From positions 1-10,315 of the forward strand of contig CAJOHT010000021.1 of assembly GCA_905234305.1 (NCBI GenBank): a stretch of DNA of 10,315 bases. Reading direction: 5' to 3'. Positions 1 through 5,400 of this stretch are shown here, in pieces. Numbering within the stretch: position 1 is the first letter of the stretch; every line of letters starts with the position of its first letter. The translations under genes were made by a program, and so were the position numbers. The stretch comes from an uncultured Ruminococcus sp. (GTDB lineage Bacteria > Bacillota > Clostridia > Oscillospirales > Acutalibacteraceae). A model generated the notes under the pieces. The model had not been told where the DNA came from, did not search any database, and saw nothing but the letters and a program-made list of their open reading frames with translations.

Positions 1-963
1 ATTGCAGGGTATGGAAACCTCGGCAGGGGGACGGAGCTTGCACTAAAGCAAAACAGCGATATGGAGCTTACCGCCATTTTTACAAGGCGTGACCCCGCCG
101 ATATAAAGCCGCTGACAGAGGGCGTGAATGTTTACAGGCTAAGCGATGCGCCTGAGCATAAGGATAAGGCCGATGTGCTTATAATATGCGGCGGCAGTGC
201 GACAGATCTGCCGGAGATGACACCTTCGCTTGCAAGGCATTTTAATGTTATCGACAGTTTTGATACACACGCACGTATACCTTCGCACTTTGAAAATGTT
301 GATAAGGCAAGCAGGGAAAGCGGGCACTTGGCATTTATATCCCTTGGGTGGGACCCCGGCCTTTTCTCGCTTAACCGCCTTTATGCAGAAACGATACTGC
401 CTGAGGGCAAAAGCTATACCTTCTGGGGCAAGGGCGTAAGCCAGGGGCATTCCGACGCTGTACGCAGAATAGCGGGAGTAGTTGACGCAAGACAGTATAC
501 TCTCCCCGTAGAAGCGTCGGTTAACGCGGTTCGCGAGGGTAAAAATCCCGAGTTTACGACAAGAGAAAAGCATACCCGCGAGTGCTTCGTAGTTGTTGAG
601 GACGGCGCGGATAAGGCTAAAATCGAAAACGAGATTAAAACAATGCCGAACTATTTCGCCGATTACGATACAACGGTACATTTTATCAGCGCCGAAGAAA
701 TGAAGCGCGACCACAGCGGACTTCCGCACGGCGGCTCGGTTATTTATTCGGGAACTACGGGTAACGGCAATAACCACGTTATCGAGTACAGCTTAAAGCT
801 CGATTCAAACCCCGAGTTTACTGGTTCAGTGCTAGCCGCTTACGCGAGAGCAGCTAAAAAGCTGAATGACGAGGGCGTTTCGGGCGCTAAGACGGTATTC
901 GATATCGCTCCCGCGTACTTAAGCGCGAAATCGGGCGAAGAAATCAGAGCGCATATGCTTTAA
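1..963 (+). CDS. ddh: meso-diaminopimelate D-dehydrogenase (5' end missing)
   Basis: This enzyme makes meso-2,6-diaminopimelate in one step by NADPH-dependent reductive amination of tetrahydrodipicolinate, a cytoplasmic shortcut to lysine and peptidoglycan precursors. The frame is open from base 1, and the first visible residues form the Rossmann motif GYGNLGRG at residues 3-10. The ATG at 61 is therefore internal, and the true start lies only a few codons upstream of the window. The dinucleotide loop ends in IFTRR, whose two arginines suit NADPH. Further family motifs follow in order: GGSATDLPE, LGWDPGLFS, FWGKGVSQGHSDAVRRI, and GTTGNGNNHVIEYSLKLD near the C terminus. The 320 visible residues match the usual length of about 320-330. 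From memory, the sequence aligns end to end with the Corynebacterium glutamicum enzyme. It is the only plus-strand gene here and converges on the HAD gene. Its promoter lies outside the window. Confidence 0.96.
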   Translation: MAGYGNLGRGTELALKQNSDMELTAIFTRRDPADIKPLTEGVNVYRLSDAPEHKDKADVLIICGGSATDLPEMTPSLARHFNVIDSFDTHARIPSHFENVDKASRESGHLAFISLGWDPGLFSLNRLYAETILPEGKSYTFWGKGVSQGHSDAVRRIAGVVDARQYTLPVEASVNAVREGKNPEFTTREKHTRECFVVVEDGADKAKIENEIKTMPNYFADYDTTVHFISAEEMKRDHSGLPHGGSVIYSGTTGNGNNHVIEYSLKLDSNPEFTGSVLAAYARAAKKLNDEGVSGAKTVFDIAPAYLSAKSGEEIRAHML

Positions 964-991
964 TCGCAGAAAAATCAATAGATAAATATAT

Positions 992-1017
992 AAGCCGCGG
1001 AGAATTCTCCGCGGCTT
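992..1017. terminator. Bidirectional terminator between ddh and the HAD gene
   Basis: This is a perfect 26-base palindrome with a GC-rich core (GCCGCGGAGAA and its complement) centred on GAATTC, 28 bases after the ddh stop. Both sides are AT-rich: CTTTATTAG follows on the plus strand and CTTATATATT on the minus strand. The U-tracts are poor. The position between two convergent genes supports a shared terminator, though the weak U-runs leave its efficiency open. Confidence 0.7.
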
Positions 1018-1051
1018 TATTAGTTATAATATATCACCTATTACCTTGAAA

Positions 1052-1780
1052 TCAAGAAACAATAAGTTCCTTTATTTTATATACGTTACCATCCATAACC
1101 TTATAATCGGCTAAAAGTTTACCTTTGATTGGCGGGCTGATGCTCTGGTGGATATAAAGGCTGTGAAGTCCCGAGTCATAAGCGCCCTTTATATCGGAGA
1201 TATAGTCGTTACCGACCATAATCGTTTCGCTTCGGTTAAGGTTATAGCGCTCAACAAGGATATCGAAATAATGCTTATCGGGCTTGCAGCATTCCTCGTC
1301 GGAGCTGATTATAATACCGTCGAAATAGGGGATAAGCCCGAACATATTAAGCTCGTTTTCGGTAAATTTTCTCTGAGCGTTCGAGAGGAGGTAAATCTTT
1401 TTGCCTTTAGATTTAAGGGTATCGAGCAGGTCTTGTACTCCGTCGTAAAGATTAATGTACTTAGTTGAAAAACAGCGGAACGCCGTACAGATAAAATCAA
1501 TTTCTTTAGCGGAAGCCTTTACGCCCTTAGCGGTAAAGAGTTTTTTAAATACCTTTTCGATTTTTATATCGATAACGGTATACTCGGGAAATTTTTTTCG
1601 TATCCGCGCTTTTTCCGCCTGAACATATTCGTTATAGCGTTTATTGATTTCTTCGGCGGTATATTCCGCGCCTTTATATTTATAAAGGATAGCGAGCTTT
1701 TCCCAGAGAGCCATATCCCATTCATCCGTGTTGATGTCGATTAAAGTTCCGTACAAATCAAAAACATAATTTTTATACAT
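1052..1780 (-). CDS. HAD superfamily hydrolase, subfamily IA (YjjG-like)
   Basis: A 242-residue cytoplasmic hydrolase of the haloacid dehalogenase superfamily; the substrate cannot be told from sequence. Motif I is FDLYGTL, with the nucleophile Asp8. Motif II is LLSN with Ser133, and motif III is Lys166 in CKPDKHYF. Motif IV is GNDYISD with Asp192 and Asp196. A helical C1 cap fits residues 14-115, as in subfamily IA. The second motif I acid of phosphatases is replaced by Tyr10, the arrangement seen in L-2-haloacid dehalogenases and in many uncharacterised clostridial proteins. It may therefore be a phosphatase with altered chemistry or something else. The gene starts 12 bases after the nth stop. 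Its ribosome binding site TAAGGAGG contains the nth stop codon TAA, so translation is probably coupled and both genes share the nth promoter. It ends 34 bases before the bidirectional terminator. Confidence 0.88.
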   Translation of the reverse strand: MYKNYVFDLYGTLIDINTDEWDMALWEKLAILYKYKGAEYTAEEINKRYNEYVQAEKARIRKKFPEYTVIDIKIEKVFKKLFTAKGVKASAKEIDFICTAFRCFSTKYINLYDGVQDLLDTLKSKGKKIYLLSNAQRKFTENELNMFGLIPYFDGIIISSDEECCKPDKHYFDILVERYNLNRSETIMVGNDYISDIKGAYDSGLHSLYIHQSISPPIKGKLLADYKVMDGNVYKIKELIVS

Positions 1781-1787
1781 AATGAAG

Positions 1788-1795
1788 CCTCCTTA
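1788..1795 (-). promoter_or_regulatory. Ribosome binding site of the HAD gene, overlapping the nth stop
   Basis: On the minus strand TAAGGAGG lies 7 bases before the ATG at 1780, and its first three bases are the nth stop codon. The overlap implies that ribosomes ending on nth can restart on the HAD gene. Confidence 0.75.
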
Positions 1796-2419
1796 CGGTT
1801 TCTTTCGGCAAAAATCATTCATACAGCAGTTCTCACAGTCGGCTTTTCTCGCGGTACATACCGCGCGTCCGTGGAGAACGAGACGGTGGCAGAAATCGTT
1901 GCTTTCCTCGGGAGGGAGCAGGTCGCGGAGTATGAACTCGATTTTCTTAGCGTCCTTTTCGTTATGAAGTCCAAGCCTGCGGGTAAGGCGGATACAGTGA
2001 GTATCAACAACTACGGCGGGTTGTTTATAAATATCTCCCATTATTAAATTAGCGGTTTTACGACCGATACCCGGGAGTTTAATAAGGTCGTCGATATTAT
2101 CGGGAACCTTTCCGCCGAAATCGTCAACAATCATCCTAGCTAGAGCGACAATATCGCGACTTTTTGTTTTATAAAGTCCGCAGCTTTTTATGTATTCGGC
2201 TACTTCTTCCTCTGTTGAAGCTGCGAAAGATTCCGCGTCGGGAAAACGCTCAAATAAAGCGGGAGTTACCATATTTACTCTTGCGTCAGTACATTGAGCC
2301 GCTAAGCGCGTTGCAATCAAAAGTTGCAGCGGGTCGGGGTAAACCAGCGAGCATATCGCGTCGGGATATTCTTTTTTCAGCGCTTCGACAGCTTTTAGCG
2401 CAATTTCCTTTTTAGTCAT
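1793..2419 (-). CDS. nth: Endonuclease III, DNA glycosylase/AP lyase
   Basis: This base-excision repair enzyme removes oxidised pyrimidines from DNA and nicks the resulting abasic site by beta-elimination. All hallmarks are present in its 208 residues. The helix-hairpin-helix LPGIGRKTANLI (115-126) carries the catalytic Lys121. VDTH supplies the catalytic Asp139. A C-X6-C-X2-C-X5-C set at Cys188, 195, 198 and 204 binds the [4Fe-4S] cluster. The N-terminal AQCTD motif (41-45) matches the AQ(A/C)TD of the family. Length agrees with the E. coli enzyme (211 residues). The ATG at 2419 is preceded by a G-rich but imperfect Shine-Dalgarno sequence (GGGGGCGG), so initiation may be modest. It is the first gene of an operon with the downstream HAD hydrolase; no functional link between them is evident. 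Confidence 0.97.
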   Translation of the reverse strand: MTKKEIALKAVEALKKEYPDAICSLVYPDPLQLLIATRLAAQCTDARVNMVTPALFERFPDAESFAASTEEEVAEYIKSCGLYKTKSRDIVALARMIVDDFGGKVPDNIDDLIKLPGIGRKTANLIMGDIYKQPAVVVDTHCIRLTRRLGLHNEKDAKKIEFILRDLLPPEESNDFCHRLVLHGRAVCTARKADCENCCMNDFCRKKP

Positions 2420-2454
2420 ATTTCCGCCCCCGTTTCTGACTTATGCTGTTTAGT

Positions 2455-2484
2455 ATTGTATCATAAAACGAATAGAAATAGCAA
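2455..2484 (-). promoter_or_regulatory. Probable sigma-A promoter of the nth operon
   Basis: Read on the minus strand there is a -35 box TTGCTA (2484-2479), an 18-base spacer and a -10 box TACAAT (2460-2455). TG at the proper distance makes an extended -10 (TGATACAAT). Transcription would start near 2448, giving a leader of about 28 bases before the nth ATG. Called by eye, without any scoring model. Confidence 0.6.
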
Positions 2485-2486
2485 GT

Positions 2487-2507
2487 GGGAAGTAGGAAGC
2501 AGGAAGA
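2487..2507. repeat. Three imperfect 7-base tandem repeats
   Basis: GGGAAGT, AGGAAGC and AGGAAGA follow one another directly between the ABC operon terminator and the nth promoter. The units share the core GGAAG. The array is short and non-coding. It may be replication slippage or a fragment of a dispersed repeat. Confidence 0.5.
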
Positions 2508-2517
2508 AATTAAAACT

Positions 2518-2541
2518 AAGGGCTGCCGTTTGGCAGCCCTT
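2518..2541 (-). terminator. Rho-independent terminator of the ABC transporter operon
   Basis: A 10-base-pair stem (AAGGGCTGCC with GGCAGCCCTT) and a 4-base loop begin immediately after the stop codon of the last permease gene. On the minus strand the stem is followed by AGTTTTAATTT. It ends the three-gene ABC operon and separates it from the nth promoter. Confidence 0.85.
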
Positions 2542-3351
2542 TTAGCTTCCCGCGCTTTCGTAAGCGGTTACGCCTTTATTCCATATAAATATTCCTACAG
2601 CCATCAAAATGACCGACATAACGACAGTTCCGCCGATATTGTACCACGGATTTCCGCCAATAATAAAATAGCTCGCGGGGAAGAACGCCGTAAACGCGAA
2701 GGGTACGATATAAGTTACGACAGCTCTTACCGCCTTATTGTAAATAGTAGTCGGATACTTAGCGAAGTCGTTTATCATATAGAACATATAAATAATATGT
2801 CCGCTCCGCTTAGTCCAGAAAGCGATTGAGGAGGTAATAAGTTTTACTCCCGTATAGATGAAAGTCGCGAAGAATATCGCGATTATAAAGAGGAAAATAT
2901 TCAGCGCGCTGATATTAAGCGTTAACTGAGGTATGCTCCAGCCGAGCAGAAGTATTCCTACTAAAAGCTCGCCGAACGCGTCGACCTGGAATTTTTCGAC
3001 AGTAACAGCGAAAAGCGTGCTTACGGGACGGGTTAGGTATTTATCGAAATCGCCCTTACGGATTATAAAATATCCGATTGCCCAGAGGTTATCGAAGAAA
3101 AGATGGTCGATTGCCTTCGGAATAAGCGCGAAGCCGTAAATAAAGATAATCTGTCCGAACGTGTATCCGTCTAAATCGGGAATATTTGAAAAGATTACCG
3201 ACAGGAAAAAGATGTTGATGATCTGCGTTAAAAGCATTCCGACAGCGCCCGTTAAAAAGTCGATTTTATACTCCATCAGCTTTTTTAAATCCTGCTTTAT
3301 AAATATGCGGTGGAGCTTGAACATACGGTGGGTTTTTCTTAGTAATTTCAT
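2542..3351 (-). CDS. ABC-2 type transporter permease (COG3694-like)
   Basis: A 269-residue integral membrane protein, the second permease of the ABC complex encoded here. About six hydrophobic segments lie near residues 32-55, 66-82, 125-140, 148-175, 208-231 and 240-258, after a basic N-terminal stretch. Segments I recognise from the PF06182 family are IRKGDFDKYLTRPV (97-110), PASYFIIGG, and the C-terminal end with YESAG. The gene starts 2 bases after the upstream permease stop, with a GGGGGG ribosome binding site in the overlap region, so the two are translated as a unit. It is probably a heterodimeric partner of the 3354-4172 product, driven by the ATPase. These cassettes are annotated as uncharacterised ABC-2 systems; drug, lipid or polysaccharide export are all possible. 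Met10 is an alternative start but has no ribosome binding site. Confidence 0.9.
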   Translation of the reverse strand: MKLLRKTHRMFKLHRIFIKQDLKKLMEYKIDFLTGAVGMLLTQIINIFFLSVIFSNIPDLDGYTFGQIIFIYGFALIPKAIDHLFFDNLWAIGYFIIRKGDFDKYLTRPVSTLFAVTVEKFQVDAFGELLVGILLLGWSIPQLTLNISALNIFLFIIAIFFATFIYTGVKLITSSIAFWTKRSGHIIYMFYMINDFAKYPTTIYNKAVRAVVTYIVPFAFTAFFPASYFIIGGNPWYNIGGTVVMSVILMAVGIFIWNKGVTAYESAGS

Positions 3352-3353
3352 AA

Positions 3354-4172
3354 TTAACCCCCCTGTACGCTCATACGCTTAACGCACGCGTTCCATATTA
3401 TCTGCTGGAGGATAATAAAGAAAATCAACCAGAAAATCTGAAGCCCGAAGCTGATAATAATTGTCGGAACATCATACATCCCGAGGTATAGCATTACGGG
3501 AGTATACGTCAGCGCCGCGAACGGAAGAATATTAAGTATCGTCGAAATCACGGGCGGTAAGAAGGCGAGCGGGATTACTCCGCCAGATAAAAAGCCGACG
3601 ATACAGTCCTTCAGGAAATTCGCTCCCCATAGGTTTTTCAGCACAAAAGCCGAGTATCCGTAGCATACATTAAAGTAGAAGCATATAAGATACGCGAGGA
3701 TAAGGCTGAATATGTAAATTATAAAGTTTACGATATTAAAGGCAAAAGCTCCAGTTACGACGAATTTATAAATCTCAACTCCGACTAAAAGCGGAACAAA
3801 GATCAACGTAACAGTTATAAGCCTTTCGCCTAATTCCTGAAACAGAAAAGCTAAATCGAAGCGGATAGGTTTAATCATACGCATAGCGATATTTCCGTCG
3901 CGGATCTCCTCGCCTACGGCGTACGAGCCATCGGAATAAGCGAGTACCGAGGTCAAAAAACTTATAAAAATATAAACTACCATATCGACTTCCGAAAAGC
4001 CCATAAAGGTTTTGTTTCCGCCCGAGGTAAATACCGCGTGCCAGAGAAAGTAGTTTATAAAGCACCTAAGTATATCGCCGAGAATAAAGAAGTAAAAGTT
4101 CGCCCGATACTGAGCCGCGAGTAAAACTCCCGCGTGAGTAAACGGCTTATAAATCCTGAAAATTTTACGCAT
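3354..4172 (-). CDS. ABC-2 type transporter permease (COG4587-like)
   Basis: A 272-residue membrane protein, the first permease of the ABC cassette. Hydrophobic stretches lie near residues 24-46, 62-80, 117-137, 146-168, 190-216 and 235-260, giving about six membrane spans. The loop EEIRDGNIAMRMIKPI (88-103) corresponds in position and character to the RKGDFDKYLTRPV loop of the other permease. It is typical of this family and probably the cytoplasmic face that contacts the ATPase. The start codon overlaps the end of the ATPase gene by 8 bases, and an AGGTGA ribosome binding site lies inside that gene, so translational coupling is expected. No solute-binding protein is encoded nearby, which favours export over import. 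Substrate unknown. Confidence 0.9.
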   Translation of the reverse strand: MRKIFRIYKPFTHAGVLLAAQYRANFYFFILGDILRCFINYFLWHAVFTSGGNKTFMGFSEVDMVVYIFISFLTSVLAYSDGSYAVGEEIRDGNIAMRMIKPIRFDLAFLFQELGERLITVTLIFVPLLVGVEIYKFVVTGAFAFNIVNFIIYIFSLILAYLICFYFNVCYGYSAFVLKNLWGANFLKDCIVGFLSGGVIPLAFLPPVISTILNILPFAALTYTPVMLYLGMYDVPTIIISFGLQIFWLIFFIILQQIIWNACVKRMSVQGG

Positions 4173-5178
4173 CGAGCTTCACCTCGCTGCGGTATATTCC
4201 CTTGATTATCTCCTCGATATCGGCGTCGGAAACGTTAATATCCTTAACGTGGGTTTTTGAGAGGATATAGTTGAGCAGTTTTTCAACTCCGATTTTATCA
4301 TTGTTGAAACGAACGCTGAAGGTAACGCCGTCGTTTTCGTACGCCATATCCTCGCTTTTTAAATTAAATTCCTTATTAAAGTCAAGCGATTTTACCGAAT
4401 CGGGATTTTCGGGTATAAATTTTAGCTCGCGGGAGCTTCCGTATCTCGATTTAAGGTCGGATATTTTGCCGTCAAATACCTTACTGCCCTTATCGATCAT
4501 TACGATCCTTCCGCATAGATCCTCAACGTCCTGTAAATCGTGGGTGGTAAGAATGACCGTTGTATTTTCTTCGGAGTTAATAGCTTTGATCGCCTTTCTG
4601 ATATTGTCCTTGACAACAACGTCGAGCCCGATTGTCGGCTCGTCAAGAAACAGTACCTTTGGACTGTGGAGAAGCGACGCGGCGATATCCGCGCGCATAC
4701 GCTGACCGAGGGAGAGCGTGCGTACGGGGCTGGTGATAAAATCATCAAGCTCCAGTACCTCGTTTAAAAAAGCCATACGCTTTTTATAGCTTTCGTCGTC
4801 TACCTCGTAGATTTCCTTTAGTACGGTATAGGTTTCTCTTAAAGCTAGATCCCACCAAAGCTGGGTACGCTGTCCGAAAACAACGCCGATTTCCTTTACG
4901 TAGTTTTTACGGTTTTTATAGGGGATTTTTCCGTTGATCTCACATCTGCCCGAGGTTGGGGTTAAAATGCCCGTGAGCATTTTAATGACAGTGGATTTTC
5001 CCGCGCCGTTCGGACCGATAAAACCCAATACTTCTCCTTTATCTACGTGAAAGGAAATATCCTTTACTGCTGTGATTATTTCATTTTTAGGCTTAAAAAA
5101 AGATTTTATACTTCCCTTTAAGCCAGGGTCCTTGATTGTTTTCTTAAATTCTTTTTTAAGATTCTCAACATAAATCAA
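4165..5178 (-). CDS. ABC transporter ATP-binding protein (COG4586-like)
   Basis: The cytoplasmic ATPase that powers the two permeases encoded downstream. Numbered from the TTG start, Walker A is GPNGAGKST (55-63) and the Q-loop region is FGQRTQLWW (101-109). The signature is LSLGQ (155-159), Walker B is VLFLDEPT (175-182) and the H-loop is His213. An insertion of about 25 residues before Walker A, with a KSFFKPK segment, and the variant signature LSLGQRMRADIA are features I associate with COG4586. A C-terminal domain of about 90 residues follows the nucleotide-binding core. The start is chosen as TTG at 5178, 9 bases after the AAAAGGAG ribosome binding site. The ATG at 5187 directly abuts that site, leaving no room for initiation. 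This gives 337 residues beginning M-I-Y-V-E-N-L, typical of ABC proteins. The reading frame remains open up to a GTG at 5259, which has no such support. Confidence 0.92.
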   Translation of the reverse strand: MIYVENLKKEFKKTIKDPGLKGSIKSFFKPKNEIITAVKDISFHVDKGEVLGFIGPNGAGKSTVIKMLTGILTPTSGRCEINGKIPYKNRKNYVKEIGVVFGQRTQLWWDLALRETYTVLKEIYEVDDESYKKRMAFLNEVLELDDFITSPVRTLSLGQRMRADIAASLLHSPKVLFLDEPTIGLDVVVKDNIRKAIKAINSEENTTVILTTHDLQDVEDLCGRIVMIDKGSKVFDGKISDLKSRYGSSRELKFIPENPDSVKSLDFNKEFNLKSEDMAYENDGVTFSVRFNNDKIGVEKLLNYILSKTHVKDINVSDADIEEIIKGIYRSEVKLDA

Positions 5179-5285
5179 TTTTTTCATCTCCTTTTCGGTT
5201 AGTTTGGTTTTGCGGTTAATAACCGCAAGAAGATGACAAGTAGACACGAACCTTGTCACATCACAGAGTTACTCTAACGTAGAGC
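5179..5285 (-). promoter_or_regulatory. Structured leader of the ABC operon
   Basis: Between the predicted transcription start (about 5285) and the ATPase start lie four inverted repeats. The first is CTCTA-TAGAG (5272-5284), directly at the transcript start. AGAGT-ACTCT (5265-5275) overlaps it and is mutually exclusive with it. TGACAAG-CTTGTCA (5234-5258) has an 11-base loop. A 19-base near-palindrome, TTGCGGTTA and its complement around one central base (5210-5228), ends about 15 bases before the ribosome binding site. None is followed by a proper U-run, so they look more like operators or translation-control hairpins than terminators. I recognise no known riboswitch: T-box and common motifs are absent. 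Confidence 0.45.
5188..5195 (-). promoter_or_regulatory. Ribosome binding site deciding the ATPase start
   Basis: AAAAGGAG on the minus strand ends directly at an ATG (5187-5185). The next in-frame start, TTG at 5178, sits 9 bases downstream, a normal spacing. This favours a TTG start over the ATG. Confidence 0.6.
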
Positions 5286-5291
5286 AATTTG

Positions 5292-5321
5292 AGTATAACA
5301 TACCTGTGGTAAAGTTTTCAA
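5292..5321 (-). promoter_or_regulatory. Probable sigma-A promoter of the ABC transporter operon
   Basis: On the minus strand: -35 TTGAAA (5321-5316), an 18-base spacer and -10 TATACT (5297-5292), with TG in the extended -10 position (TGTTATACT). Transcription would start near 5285. It lies just downstream of the terminator of the LRR gene, consistent with independent expression of the ABC genes. Confidence 0.65.
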
Positions 5322-5350
5322 GAGGGTATTTAGCGCCTTTTTGCAGATTT

Positions 5351-5389
5351 GAAAAAACAGAATCGGCTCAAAAAATACGAGCCGATTCT
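5351..5389 (-). terminator. Rho-independent terminator of the LRR/Ig-like gene
   Basis: An 11-base-pair stem, AGAATCGGCTC with GAGCCGATTCT, and a 9-base loop are followed on the minus strand by GTTTTTTC. It begins 11 bases after the stop codon of the LRR gene. This is a textbook intrinsic terminator. Confidence 0.92.
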
Positions 5390-5400
5390 ATATTATCGCT

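Noticed and set aside
139..777. A 212-codon open frame antisense to ddh
   Set aside because: It lies wholly inside a well-supported gene, has no ribosome binding site I can see, and its translation shows no domain-like pattern. It is a by-product of codon use in ddh.
2485..2829. A plus-strand frame of 114 codons from the repeat region into the permease gene
   Set aside because: It reads through the ABC operon terminator hairpin and then antisense to a membrane protein gene, with no ribosome binding site or domain.
5234..5258. TGACAAG-CTTGTCA stem as an attenuator
   Set aside because: The stem is only 7 pairs and is followed by UCUUC rather than a U-tract, so it is unlikely to terminate transcription by itself.
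5179..5285. T-box or other known riboswitch in the ABC leader
   Set aside because: The leader is too short for a T-box, has no T-box consensus or terminator-antiterminator pair with a U-run, and no other motif I know is evident.
5265..5297. MerR-type promoter with a palindrome in the spacer
   Set aside because: The palindromes lie downstream of the -10 box rather than between -35 and -10, and no MerR-family gene is present.
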